Shown here: positions 1-9,381 of the stretch, piece by piece
Numbering within the stretch: the stretch's first letter is position 1
Layout: each line of letters opens with the position of its first letter
Assembly: GCA_017434025.1 (NCBI GenBank)
Contig: JAFRGC010000042.1
Span: 1 to 64,000, forward strand
DNA: 64,000 nt
Direction: 5' to 3'
Origin: Mogibacterium sp.
GTDB taxonomy: Bacteria; Bacillota; Clostridia; Peptostreptococcales; Anaerovoracaceae
The notes under the pieces: generated by a model
What the model saw: the letters and a program-made list of their open reading frames with translations, nothing else
What the model was told of the DNA's origin: nothing
The model's database searches: none
Made by a program: the position numbers and the translations under genes

Positions 1-135
1 GAAAAACTAGCCCGCGCGGGGCTAGTCAGTCTGTCCGATTATTATGCCGAACGGCACATGTTGAAGTTGATTTGAACCGCCGTATGCCGAAAGGCACGTA
101 CGGTGGTGTGAGAGGGGCTACAAGCTAGCCCCTAC
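1..135 (+). ncRNA. 3' end of a group II intron (domains V and VI)
   Basis: Positions 74-108 fold into a canonical group II domain V. A 9-bp stem (ACCGCCGTA with TACGGTGGT) is followed by a 2-nt CG bulge, a TGCC/GGCA stem and a GAAA tetraloop. Positions 113-133 form the following domain VI hairpin (AGGGGCTA with TAGCCCCT), and the intron would end at about 135 with the usual AY dinucleotide. The triad before CGTAT is CGC, as in group IIC introns, rather than AGC. Upstream hairpins at about 7-27 (ACTAGCCC/GGGCTAGT) and 44-56 (TGCCG/CGGCA) are probably the end of domain IV. The 5' end and any reverse transcriptase lie outside the window. Confidence 0.8.
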
Positions 136-1252
136 TTAATTTCAGATAATCTGTGCGGATCTGCTCCGTGTATTTCGAAAACGCAGATGGGATAGAATAG
201 ACATCCTGCAGATCGGATGCGGTGACCAGGAATAATTCATGCTCGCGAGGTTCTCCGGAGGCAAACTCTTCCCATTCATCGGCCAGGATCTCCCAGCCTG
301 TCATATGCCACTCTCTGTGGGTAAAGATATGTGTCGCTTCCGGCAAAGAACGGTAGCGAACAGCCGAGAACCCGAGCGTACGTAGATAGGAAAGGATATC
401 TTCGGCAGTCATAGTACCATCCGCATTAGGATACTCGTAGAGCCCGGCGAGCAAGCCCTTTTCCGGACGTCTGCGCAGTACAAGCCTGCCCTGATAATAG
501 ATCAGGAAGACGGTCTTCTGTTCGATCTTGCGTTTTGCCTTCGGAAGTACAACGGGCAGCTGCTGACAGGTGCCGTCAGATCTTGCACGGCAATGCTCCT
601 GCCACGGGCAGTCTTCACAATGAGGTGCGCCATTAGGCAGACAGATACCGGCACCGAGATCCATCAGAGCCTGATTGAGATCTCCACAGCGTTCCTGAGG
701 AAACAGTTCTTCGTAGAATGCCTGTGCCGCCGATTTCGCTGCGCCGGATCTGATATCCTGATCATAACCGGTCATCCGCGAGAAAACACGTAGGAGATTC
801 CCGTCGATCGCGGGGATGCGTTCGTCAAAACATATGGAAGCGATGGCCGCGGCGGTGTAAGGACCGATGCCCGGAAGCTTTGTCAGCTCAGCAACGGTCT
901 GCGGCATGACGCCTCCGTACTCGTCCACGATCCTGATCGCTGCCCGGTGCAGGTTGCGCACGCGGCTGTAATATCCAAGACCCTGCCACAGTTTTGCACA
1001 CAGGTCTTCGTCAGCTTCAGCAAGAGATTCGATCGTAGGGAGCGCCTCCAGGAAGCGCGCGTAATAGCCTCTGACAGCTTCTACGCGGGTCTGCTGCAGC
1101 ATGATTTCAGAAATCCATACATGATAAGGAGAAGGATCTTCCCGCCAGGGCAGGATCCTTCTGTTGCTGTCATACCATTCCAGCAGTATGCCAGCCAAGT
1201 CATCTGTTTTCTTTCCTATCGAAATATCCATATCTAAGCGATAGTTTACCAT
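125..1252 (-). CDS. mutY: A/G-specific adenine DNA glycosylase MutY
   Basis: This base-excision repair enzyme removes adenine mispaired with 8-oxoguanine. The 375-residue product has the family order: a helix-hairpin-helix glycosylase domain with the catalytic Glu in SEIMLQQT (E49), the LPGIGPYTA hairpin and the catalytic Asp in AIDGN (D150); then a [4Fe-4S] motif with cysteines at 204, 212, 215 and 221; then a C-terminal Nudix-like domain that reads the oxidised guanine. The first cysteine spacing is seven residues here. The last codons and the stop lie inside the group II intron end, so the final residues (SRG) are supplied by intron sequence read on the opposite strand. No strong ribosome site precedes the start. 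Confidence 0.95.
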   Translation of the reverse strand: MVNYRLDMDISIGKKTDDLAGILLEWYDSNRRILPWREDPSPYHVWISEIMLQQTRVEAVRGYYARFLEALPTIESLAEADEDLCAKLWQGLGYYSRVRNLHRAAIRIVDEYGGVMPQTVAELTKLPGIGPYTAAAIASICFDERIPAIDGNLLRVFSRMTGYDQDIRSGAAKSAAQAFYEELFPQERCGDLNQALMDLGAGICLPNGAPHCEDCPWQEHCRARSDGTCQQLPVVLPKAKRKIEQKTVFLIYYQGRLVLRRRPEKGLLAGLYEYPNADGTMTAEDILSYLRTLGFSAVRYRSLPEATHIFTHREWHMTGWEILADEWEEFASGEPREHELFLVTASDLQDVYSIPSAFSKYTEQIRTDYLKLSRG

Positions 1253-1284
1253 AACTGATCATGCTCTCTCCAATGATTTGATAA

Positions 1285-1314
1285 TTGCTCCGTTATGTAC
1301 CGGACATATATAAT
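1285..1314 (+). promoter_or_regulatory. Probable sigma-A promoter of the TIR/beta-propeller gene
   Basis: A TTGCTC -35 box (1285-1290) and a perfect TATAAT -10 box (1309-1314) are 18 nt apart, about 40 nt upstream of the start at 1353. Confidence 0.5.
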
Positions 1315-1352
1315 GGATACATAGGTAATCCCTGATCATGAGGTAACAGGTC

Positions 1353-4300
1353 ATGACTCATTACAATGCGTTTATTTCATACAATCATAATCCGCGGGAC
1401 ATCAGGATCGCCGCTCTGCTGCAGAGCCAGCTGGAGAACTATAAGATCCCGAAGGGTGTGAAGTCATCGTCCGGTCTAAGCAAAATCGAGCGTGTTTTTC
1501 TGGATAAAGGTGAACTGGAAGTCGCGGGAGACCTTAACAAAGTCATCTGCGACGCGCTGGAAAACACTGACTGGCTGATCGTCATCTGTTCGCCGGAATC
1601 CCGCAAGTCTATATGGGTGCAGCGGGAGATAGAGTATTTTCTGCGGAATCACACGTTAGATAACATCCTGACTGTCATTACGGACGGAGAGCCTTTTGAT
1701 GTGCTTCCGGAAGTCCTTCTGAACGAGGCCAGGGAACCGCTTTCCTGTGACTATCGCCAACCTGGGCGTATTGCCCGCACCGTCGAACTGCCGAGACTCG
1801 TTGCTGCTTTGGTCGGCTGTAAATATGACGATCTGGTCCAGAGGCAGCGCCATTACAGGATGCGCAGAATGACGATCGCATTGACGGCCGCGTCAGTGAT
1901 CCTGCTGTCCGCAGTTACATACCTGATCTGGAGCAACAATCAAATCAGGACTAATCTGGAAATGAGTCTGAAAGAACAATCGACGACTCTTGCGATCCAG
2001 TCTGAACAGGCACTCAGATCAGGAGACAGGATCGGCGCACTGAATTACGCGATCGATGCTCTGCCGTCTGATGAGCAAGACCGGCCTATTGTTTCTCAAG
2101 CTGTAAGAGCACTTTCAAGTGCAATGAATATATATAAGGCAGATGATGCGACAAACTGGAAAAATGCCCTGCGCAGATATCCGTCCTATGGAAAGCATCA
2201 TATCGCGCTTATAGCGGCTGAGATACGGGGTAATAGTTACATTGCGGAGCTCTACAGCAACGGAAGATGTGTGCTGTGGAACACGGATACAGGTGAGGAG
2301 CTGATGGCAGAGTACACTTCCGACCTGATGAAAAGCGGCGCAGCAGTGCAGAACTTTATATTCAGTAACGATGGAAATCTGATTCTAGTTACTTCAGACA
2401 GTATCCGGATTGTTGATCCTGAGACAGGATCCGAAGTCAGGACGATTGCCCTTGACGGCGAGTATTTTAAAATCTTTGATTATTATGAGATCACAACAAA
2501 ATGTGATCCTCTGCTGGTGGAAGGGGACTCTCTCTGGATCCCGGTCGCAACTGCTTCAGAGGCGGAGTTACCGGATGATTATTCGCTGCGAACGAACAGT
2601 ACGGAAATGGATAATGCAGCTTCTGTCTTCGGAAGAGACAGCGATGAGATTTCCCAGCTTGTCCTGAATATAAGAAGGCATGATATATCTGAAATCAGCT
2701 TCAGGATCCAGCGCATCGATCTCAAGACCGGAAAAACCGAGGCAGAGACTGCGGCTCCAATGAGACCTGCCAAGATCATGCTCTCCCCGAATGGTAAATA
2801 CCTCGTGTGCAGCTATTCGCGTTATTATGATTCTATGGCCCGCACGGGAGCAACGGAAGATAAGGTAACAGTCTACAATGCAGAGGACCTCAGCAATATC
2901 GGCAGTGTCAGCAGTACATTTATCAGTGATGCCGGATTCGACAATCAGGACCGGCTTGTTCTGTGTGGATATGATGAATTGCCAGAAGGAGCCGAGTCAA
3001 GCCTGTTCAGCCTGGTCAATTATACGATTAGAGGCTCTAACCGCATCTACACTTTTTCCAGTGAAAGAAACCTTGAACTCAAATGCTTCGATCCGGATAC
3101 ATGCAGTGAACTGTGGAGTCAGACCAGAAAGATCCATGCCAGCGGAGTTCCTTGGCTGGCAATCACTGAAAAAGAATCCCTGATGAGCAACGCGGTGATC
3201 TGCGCGGCAGGCAACAATATCCTGATAACCGATGCAGATGGCAAAGAGATCGAAACCTTGTCCGCTTTATCATCGGTTGTCAAAATCGGTTGCCCTACGG
3301 ATTCCCTTATAGCGGTCCTGGATGATGGAGAGCTCACTGTCTGGCGATATAATGATCATAAGCTGCAAGCGATAACAGAGTATAATGTCCTGCTCGGGCC
3401 GGTAACAGATTATGTGGCGGTGGGGAAATATGCATTTACGGTTTCGACCGATTCCGATTCAAGCTCATCTCAGGAGATCCTGACTCAATATGATGAAAGC
3501 GGTATTGATCCTCAGTGGGAGGCGTACGAATATGATTCTGATAATTCCGGCACAGACGCAATGAAGCCTGTAGATACCGAATGGCTGGGAGATTCCTTCG
3601 TCGAGATCCGCATGACGGATGCTGCTTCCAATAAAGCAGCATCTTCCAGGACGGCTGAGATCATCGTCAGAGATATCAGCAGCGGAAGCATCGTGCACAA
3701 ACATAACGTGGACTTAGCATCTTTTCAGGATAAAGCTGCAACGGAAGATAACAAGTACAAACCTTACCGCTACTCGGGGATAGACAGGGAGCGGGGTAAA
3801 GTCTATTTCCTGGATAACGATAGTTTTCTGATCCAGACGCTTCTGTCTGTGGACCTGGAAACCGGGAAGGAAGAAAAGGTCACATTGAATGTGATCCCGG
3901 CCGAAGATGTTGTGAAAGACGACAAAGTGCCTATTCTCTATGACATTCTGTCACCAATAGATTTGTATTCCGCTTATGAAGATACTGCTGGGATCTTCTC
4001 TATAGAGAAGGGCCATATATATTATGCAGCGATGGAAGGGTCAGCATGTGAAACTGAAGAAGGGGCACAGTATTTGACCCATATAATTGTGCTCGAGGTT
4101 GATCCGGATACGGGAGAAACAGCTGTCCACCGCATCATAAGTCCATTAGACGAGTTCGAAAATTCCTTATATGTAAAATTCAGGATCAATGCTGCATGCG
4201 ACAGATTGATCAGCTCCGATGACTCACGCTTTACAGCGTATGGCTTTGACGGTAAAACCATTTGGTCCGGAGAAGAACTCCCTTACGAACCGGCAGGGTT

Positions 4301-4703
4301 CACATGCGCAGATGACGGAACGGTGATAGCTCTTGAAAATGGCGGCTCGGAATCTGTGATCCACGTCTATTCGCCGCAGGATGGCAGCGAGAAGGCATCA
4401 ATTAGTCTCGGAGCTGCGCAACTGCTAAGCCATGAGAAAATGGACTGCATGAACATCTCTGATGAAGACAAGCTGATCGTAGTAGGAGATGACGCGTTCC
4501 TGGTCGATAATATAACCTGGGAGCTGAGATCATCTATCAGTGACAGTTATATAGCTTATAATCCGCAGGTGAAGCAATTCATGCTCGGCCTTGCAGATGA
4601 AAGGATGACCGGACACGTACCATACCGCACGCTGGAGGAGATGATCACGGAAGCCGGAGAATCGATGGAGACCGGAGAATCGATGGAGGATGGAACAGAA
4701 TGA
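1353..4703 (+). CDS. Transmembrane TIR-domain protein with C-terminal beta-propeller (WD40-like) region
   Basis: The 1116-residue protein starts with a TIR domain (about 1-150) with FISYNH near the start and a conserved Glu, E92, in WVQREIEYF, the position of the catalytic Glu of NAD-cleaving TIR domains. A linker ending in the basic stretch RHYRMRRM leads to one membrane helix (about 173-193). The remaining 900 residues are rich in short beta-strands and D-x-x-T/S-G turns, as in WD40/PQQ-like propellers. The basic residues before the helix suggest a cytoplasmic TIR and an exported propeller; this is inferred. It has the same TIR-linker-helix plan as the proteins at 32307 and 33152. It overlaps the next gene by ATGA. 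Whether it is an active NADase is unknown. Confidence 0.8.
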   Translation: MTHYNAFISYNHNPRDIRIAALLQSQLENYKIPKGVKSSSGLSKIERVFLDKGELEVAGDLNKVICDALENTDWLIVICSPESRKSIWVQREIEYFLRNHTLDNILTVITDGEPFDVLPEVLLNEAREPLSCDYRQPGRIARTVELPRLVAALVGCKYDDLVQRQRHYRMRRMTIALTAASVILLSAVTYLIWSNNQIRTNLEMSLKEQSTTLAIQSEQALRSGDRIGALNYAIDALPSDEQDRPIVSQAVRALSSAMNIYKADDATNWKNALRRYPSYGKHHIALIAAEIRGNSYIAELYSNGRCVLWNTDTGEELMAEYTSDLMKSGAAVQNFIFSNDGNLILVTSDSIRIVDPETGSEVRTIALDGEYFKIFDYYEITTKCDPLLVEGDSLWIPVATASEAELPDDYSLRTNSTEMDNAASVFGRDSDEISQLVLNIRRHDISEISFRIQRIDLKTGKTEAETAAPMRPAKIMLSPNGKYLVCSYSRYYDSMARTGATEDKVTVYNAEDLSNIGSVSSTFISDAGFDNQDRLVLCGYDELPEGAESSLFSLVNYTIRGSNRIYTFSSERNLELKCFDPDTCSELWSQTRKIHASGVPWLAITEKESLMSNAVICAAGNNILITDADGKEIETLSALSSVVKIGCPTDSLIAVLDDGELTVWRYNDHKLQAITEYNVLLGPVTDYVAVGKYAFTVSTDSDSSSSQEILTQYDESGIDPQWEAYEYDSDNSGTDAMKPVDTEWLGDSFVEIRMTDAASNKAASSRTAEIIVRDISSGSIVHKHNVDLASFQDKAATEDNKYKPYRYSGIDRERGKVYFLDNDSFLIQTLLSVDLETGKEEKVTLNVIPAEDVVKDDKVPILYDILSPIDLYSAYEDTAGIFSIEKGHIYYAAMEGSACETEEGAQYLTHIIVLEVDPDTGETAVHRIISPLDEFENSLYVKFRINAACDRLISSDDSRFTAYGFDGKTIWSGEELPYEPAGFTCADDGTVIALENGGSESVIHVYSPQDGSEKASISLGAAQLLSHEKMDCMNISDEDKLIVVGDDAFLVDNITWELRSSISDSYIAYNPQVKQFMLGLADERMTGHVPYRTLEEMITEAGESMETGESMEDGTE
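4654..4688 (+). repeat. Short tandem direct repeat at the gene end
   Basis: Two identical 17-bp copies with an 18-bp period encode GESME twice at the C-terminus of the TIR protein. The second copy also carries the GGAG that probably serves as ribosome site for the next gene. Confidence 0.7.
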
Positions 4704-5323
4704 AAGATAAAGTGATATCTGTTGAGCAGATGAGGCGCAGCGATGCCTATACGATCGAACACTTTGTTCCGGGCAAGGAGCTGATGTATCGCGCTGCAGA
4801 AGGTGTCTATCACTCCTACAGCGGCTGGAAGGGTAAGCGCATCGCGATCTTTGTCGGGGGAGGCAATAATGGCGGTGACGGATATGCGCTGGCCGGGATC
4901 CTCAGGAAGAATGGGATAGATTCTGAAGTCTTCAAGGTGTCCGACAAAATGTCAGACGATGGAAGATATTATCACGACATCGCTTCTGATATGGGTGTGG
5001 AGATCCGGGACTATGACGCTGAAACGGACCTTTCAGAATATCAGGTCATTGTGGACTGCATACTCGGTACAGGATTCCGAGGCGAGGTCAGAGGAAGAGC
5101 CGGAGAGGCTATCAGAGCGATCAACAGCAGCGGTGCATACGTGATCAGTGTAGATATAAACAGCGGCCTGAACGGAGACACCGGAGAAGCATCTCTGGCA
5201 GTCCGTTCAGACCTTACTGTTTCGATCGGCTATTATAAACAAGGTTTATTCAAAGGTGTGTCTGATCAATACATCGGACAGCTTACCAATGTAGATATAG
5301 GGATCGTCTTGCTGGAGAATTGA
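4700..5323 (+). CDS. NAD(P)H-hydrate epimerase (NAXE / YjeF N-terminal domain)
   Basis: The 207-residue protein is a stand-alone YjeF N-terminal domain. In the family this epimerises damaged, hydrated NAD(P)H so that the dehydratase NAXD can repair it. The nucleotide-binding loop GGGNNGGDGY is at about residues 53-62, and VDCILGTG and SVDINSGLNGD follow as expected. The C-terminal dehydratase domain found fused in most bacteria is absent, so repair would need a partner gene elsewhere. The start overlaps the TIR gene's stop (ATGA), implying translational coupling. An NAD-repair enzyme behind a possible NADase is notable. Confidence 0.85.
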   Translation: MKDKVISVEQMRRSDAYTIEHFVPGKELMYRAAEGVYHSYSGWKGKRIAIFVGGGNNGGDGYALAGILRKNGIDSEVFKVSDKMSDDGRYYHDIASDMGVEIRDYDAETDLSEYQVIVDCILGTGFRGEVRGRAGEAIRAINSSGAYVISVDINSGLNGDTGEASLAVRSDLTVSIGYYKQGLFKGVSDQYIGQLTNVDIGIVLLEN

Positions 5324-5395
5324 TCAAAAGAAATTGAATGACTCTTGAATCATAGTGATACAATAATATTCAAAGAGAATGATCAGGAGAGTAAC

Positions 5396-6430
5396 ATGGC
5401 TTACTACGATATGGAATTTCACAGAGGCGGCAGGGACGCCCGGCCGGAGAATACGCTTTACTCATACCAGTATGCGCTTGAAAACGGTGCGCTGACCATC
5501 GAATGCGATATGCAGCTGACCGGTGACGGTCACATTGTGATGTCGCACAATCCGGCACTGAACCCGGATATCACGACAGACAGGGAAGGAAAACGCGTTG
5601 AGGCGGGCAAGTATTATTTCCATGACATGACACTGCAGGAGGTGCAGTCATTCAATGTGGGACACATGGATCCCTCAATAGAATACTATGATCTGCACGG
5701 ACGGACTCAGGTCCAGGCAGATGCCTTCATACCGTCATTGCGCCAGATGTTTGAACTGGTGAGAGACAGCGGCAATGAAGAGATCAGGATGAGTATCGAG
5801 GCCAAAGCCTATCCTGATCCGGCCCTGGGTGTCAATTACGAGAAGAATCCCGACTATGATAGACTGCTTGCCGAATTCCTTTCATTGGTAAATGAATTCG
5901 GGTTCCGCGACAGAGTGATCCTGCAGTCGTTCGACTGGGCGGTTCTCGTTAAGATGAAAGAACTGGATCCCGGGATCGAAACGATAGCGCTTTACAGCGA
6001 AGAACCGTCCTGGGGCACGCCGGACGCTACCACGCTCTGGCTGGACAGAGACGAGCCTTCGCCATGGCTGGCAGGGGTCGACATCTGTGAATTTGGCGGA
6101 GACCCGGTCCGCGCAGCCCATTCACTCGGCATTGATGATGTCAGTCCGTACTTTAAAGAGATAACGAAGGAACTCACAGACGAGGCTCATGAACTTGGAA
6201 TGAAGGTCGTACCATGGACTGTGAATTCCAGAGAAGACATGGCTGCTCTGTATGAGATGGGAGTCGATGGGATCATCACCGACAGGGCATGGGTACTGAG
6301 AGAATTTCTGGAAGAGCAGGGCGAGACACTGCCCCCTGCAAGGAAGGTGGATCTGCCGTATCACCTCGAGCCGGAGCATATTCATGCAGAGGAGAGGAAG
6401 TCTGAGAAGAGCAGAGATGCAGCATATTAG
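5396..6430 (+). CDS. Glycerophosphodiester phosphodiesterase family protein
   Basis: The 344-residue protein hydrolyses glycerophosphodiesters to glycerol-3-phosphate and an alcohol in known members. Visible motifs are HRGGRDARPENT near the N-terminus, ECDMQLTGDGHIVMSHNP with the metal-binding Glu/Asp and second catalytic His, and the C-terminal barrel strand VVPWTVN followed by GVDGIITDR. The start at 5396 is preferred over the longer frame from 5345 because AGGAGAG lies just before it and the conserved sequence begins there. No signal peptide is seen, so it is probably cytoplasmic. It follows the epimerase gene by about 70 nt and may share its transcript. Confidence 0.9.
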   Translation: MAYYDMEFHRGGRDARPENTLYSYQYALENGALTIECDMQLTGDGHIVMSHNPALNPDITTDREGKRVEAGKYYFHDMTLQEVQSFNVGHMDPSIEYYDLHGRTQVQADAFIPSLRQMFELVRDSGNEEIRMSIEAKAYPDPALGVNYEKNPDYDRLLAEFLSLVNEFGFRDRVILQSFDWAVLVKMKELDPGIETIALYSEEPSWGTPDATTLWLDRDEPSPWLAGVDICEFGGDPVRAAHSLGIDDVSPYFKEITKELTDEAHELGMKVVPWTVNSREDMAALYEMGVDGIITDRAWVLREFLEEQGETLPPARKVDLPYHLEPEHIHAEERKSEKSRDAAY

Positions 6431-6445
6431 CGCTGACGAAGGAGA

Positions 6446-7792
6446 ATGATGGGAAAAGTTACGATTGAGACCGGACTTGGCAGAGTGACCGGTATCGAAG
6501 AGAAAGGCATCCGCATGTTCCGCGGCATACCGTACGCAGTTACAGAGCGCTTTGAACTCCCGCAGCCCTATCCTGTATGGGATGAGTTTGACGCGACAGG
6601 CCGCGAGACCGACTGTTTCCAGTACAGAGCGTACCATGATGAATCGGTAGGCCGTTACTGGTTCTACCACAGTGAATTCCGGTATGATCAGAACATACCG
6701 GACTGGGATTTCGCCGAATCGCCGATGACGCTCAATATCATCACGCGCGTGGAAGCAAAGAAAGATCCGGTGCTTGTATTCATTCACGGCGGATCATTTG
6801 AGAATGGCAATGTCGGTGAGCATCCGTACGGCACATGCACTGAGTACGCAAAGTATGGCATTGCATATGTTTCCCTCGGATACAGACTCAACGTGTTCGG
6901 ACTCTACAAATCCGGCAACTACGGTCTGCACGACATGGTTTTCGGCCTTAAGTGGATCAAAGAACATATCGCTGACTTTGGCGGCGATCCTGAGCGGATC
7001 ACCATAATGGGCCAGTCCGCAGGTGCAATGGCTGTCATGGACCTGATGTACACGCAGCAGCTCAAAGGCATCGTGAAAGGTGCAGTGATGATGTCTGGCG
7101 CAGGGACAGTGCCGGATTTTGCCGGGCCTTATACACCTGAAGAATCCGAAGAGAAATTCTGGTCGAAGGTGCGGGAACGGGCAGGTGCTGAGACAGAAGA
7201 AGAGTTCAAAGCGATGCCGGACCAGACGATATTTGACGCGTGGTATGATACAGCTCTCGAGTGCGGGAGCGTACGCACACAGCAGCCTGGTATCGACGGC
7301 ACCATTATACCGAAACTTCCGTCCAGAATCATGAAGGAGAACACTTACCTCGATGTACCGATCATCGTAGGTGTCACATCGCAGGATTTCATGCCGTACC
7401 TCATCTATGAGATCGCGATGAAGCTCGCAAAACTGCATGTGAAACGCGGACAGTCTCCGGTGTGGGGATACATGTTCGACAAGACGCCGCCGGGCGACAG
7501 ATTCAAAGCATATCACGCTGCGGATCTGTGGTATGTATTCGGCAATTTTCATAAGAGCTGGCGTCCGTTCGGAGAGGATGACTGCAAGCTCAAGGACGAG
7601 ATGGTACACTATATAGCGAATTTCGTCAAACTCGGGGATCCGAATGCAGACGGCTTGCCGTACTGGCCATCGATAAGCCGGAAGAACAGAAGGTTCCGTC
7701 TGTTTGACGGTCAGAAAGGTGGGATGATCGGTCCGATGCGCTGCCGCATGAAAGAGTGGCGAAGCTTCCTGTTTGAGAAAGGTCCGATGTAA
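6446..7792 (+). CDS. Type B carboxylesterase (para-nitrobenzyl esterase-like)
   Basis: The 448-residue alpha/beta-hydrolase has the family hallmarks: an N-terminal GxxxGxxxxGIRMFRGIPYA-type strand, the oxyanion segment VFIHGGSFENGN, and the nucleophile elbow GQSAGAMAV after FGGDPERIT. It is somewhat shorter than the usual 480-550 residues and the early region is compact. ATG codons at 6446 and 6449 both follow AAGGAGA; spacing favours 6449. It has no signal peptide. Substrate cannot be told from sequence. It lies 15 nt after the phosphodiesterase gene. Confidence 0.85.
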   Translation: MMGKVTIETGLGRVTGIEEKGIRMFRGIPYAVTERFELPQPYPVWDEFDATGRETDCFQYRAYHDESVGRYWFYHSEFRYDQNIPDWDFAESPMTLNIITRVEAKKDPVLVFIHGGSFENGNVGEHPYGTCTEYAKYGIAYVSLGYRLNVFGLYKSGNYGLHDMVFGLKWIKEHIADFGGDPERITIMGQSAGAMAVMDLMYTQQLKGIVKGAVMMSGAGTVPDFAGPYTPEESEEKFWSKVRERAGAETEEEFKAMPDQTIFDAWYDTALECGSVRTQQPGIDGTIIPKLPSRIMKENTYLDVPIIVGVTSQDFMPYLIYEIAMKLAKLHVKRGQSPVWGYMFDKTPPGDRFKAYHAADLWYVFGNFHKSWRPFGEDDCKLKDEMVHYIANFVKLGDPNADGLPYWPSISRKNRRFRLFDGQKGGMIGPMRCRMKEWRSFLFEKGPM

Positions 7793-7875
7793 ACAGCAGA
7801 TGGAGATGGCTTACAAGGGTGTGGGCGAGAGGATCCATGCTGTAGGCAGTAGGGGTTACATATAGAATCAATTTA

Positions 7876-9276
7876 ATGAAAGAAACAAGTCTGGATATCA
7901 TAATGGCAAAGAATGACGTGACCCGGACGGAGAAGATCCGTCTGGTGATTGGTATGAGTTTGCCTGCGATCCTGGCACAGCTGACAACCATCGCTATGGA
8001 GTATATCGATGCAGGAATGGTAGGCAGCCTTGGCGCCGGAGCAACTGCAGCGATCGGACTTGTTTCTTCTTCAATTTGGCTGATCGGCGGCAGCTGCATA
8101 GGATTGTCTGCCGGTTTCTACGTTCAGGTCGCGCATCTGATCGGCGCCAGACGAGAGCGTGAAGCAGAATCCGTCCTGAGACAGGGACTCAAAGCCGCGG
8201 TCCTGCTCGGTGTTCTCATCTGTATTGCCGGCGTCCTGATAAGCGGTTCTCTGCCAGGATGGCTCGGCGGAGATGAAGCGATCCGGGCAGATGCGTCAGC
8301 CTATTTCCGCATATATTCACTTTCCGTTCCTTTCGTGCTGATCCGGCAGATGTCTTGCGGAATGATGCAGAGTACCGGCGACATGAAGACGCCGAGTATT
8401 CTTTCTGCACTGATCTGTCTGCTGGATGTCGTGCTGAATTTCTTCATGATCTTCCCGACGAGGATGATGAACTTAGCGGGAATGCGGATCATGATCCCGG
8501 GTGCAGGAATGCAGGTGAAAGGTGCGGCAATTGCTACTGCGCTGTCCGATGTGATCATAGCGATGGCGGCACTCTACCTGATATCTTACAGAAATAATAA
8601 GATTTCGCTGAGGAACAGAGGCAGCTGGAGTTGGGATAAGAAGACAGTATTGACTGCGGCCAAAATCGGTATCCCTCTGTCGTGCGACCAGATCTTCATG
8701 TGCAGCGCATACGTTGCCGGAACGCTGATCGTCGCCAGGCTTGGGACGGTCCCGGTCGCAGCGAACTCTCTGGCAATAACGGCGGAAAGCCTGTGCTACA
8801 TGCCGGGGTATGGCATTGGGGCCGCTGCGACAGCGATCATCGGACAGTCCATCGGAGCGCAGCGTTATGATCTGACGAGAAGTTTTGCAAGGGTCTCGGT
8901 GGCGCTGGGAATGATCATGATGGGGATCATGGGAGCGCTGATGTATCTGTGCGCGCCGCATGTTTTCTCCTTGCTGACCAGCAGTGCTGAGGTAGCGGTT
9001 CTCGGAACAGCTGTACTGAGGATAGAGCTCTTTGCTGAACCTCTGTACGGCGCTTCGATCTGCTGTGCAGGCGTGTTCAGAGGAGCAGGGGACACGCTGA
9101 CACCTAGTGTTATGAATCTGCTGAGCATGTGGTGTGTAAGGATCATCCCTGCGATCTTCCTGGTGCCGGTAATGGGGCTGAGGGGATACTGGACAGCAAT
9201 GGCTGTCGAACTCTGCTTCCGCGGGATCATATTCCTGATAAGGATGAGCCGCGGCAAGTGGATCAGAGAACTGTAA
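7876..9276 (+). CDS. MATE family multidrug/Na+ efflux transporter
   Basis: The 466-residue protein has about twelve hydrophobic helices in two similar halves. Family segments include PAILAQLTTIAMEYID, GAGATAAIGLVSS and, in the second half, ARLGTVPVAANSLAI and FRGAGDTLTPSV. MATE proteins export cationic compounds using sodium or proton gradients. The start is uncertain: neither 7876 nor the in-frame ATG at 7903 has a good ribosome site. The 83-nt gap upstream shows nothing else. Confidence 0.9.
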   Translation: MKETSLDIIMAKNDVTRTEKIRLVIGMSLPAILAQLTTIAMEYIDAGMVGSLGAGATAAIGLVSSSIWLIGGSCIGLSAGFYVQVAHLIGARREREAESVLRQGLKAAVLLGVLICIAGVLISGSLPGWLGGDEAIRADASAYFRIYSLSVPFVLIRQMSCGMMQSTGDMKTPSILSALICLLDVVLNFFMIFPTRMMNLAGMRIMIPGAGMQVKGAAIATALSDVIIAMAALYLISYRNNKISLRNRGSWSWDKKTVLTAAKIGIPLSCDQIFMCSAYVAGTLIVARLGTVPVAANSLAITAESLCYMPGYGIGAAATAIIGQSIGAQRYDLTRSFARVSVALGMIMMGIMGALMYLCAPHVFSLLTSSAEVAVLGTAVLRIELFAEPLYGASICCAGVFRGAGDTLTPSVMNLLSMWCVRIIPAIFLVPVMGLRGYWTAMAVELCFRGIIFLIRMSRGKWIREL

Positions 9277-9330
9277 ATTGTAAGCATATGATATTGATGG
9301 TATTATATGGAAGTAATAGGTAAATGTATA

Positions 9331-9343
9331 ATTGTCTGACAAT
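9331..9343. promoter_or_regulatory. Small palindrome overlapping a TATAAT box upstream of the GH36 gene
   Basis: ATTGTC-T-GACAAT overlaps the end of TATAAT (9327-9332), about 40 nt before the GH36 start. A convincing -35 box is not seen. It is a candidate operator only. Confidence 0.25.
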
Positions 9344-9381
9344 AGTAGTATGACACACGACCTGATTCAAAGGAGAGCATT

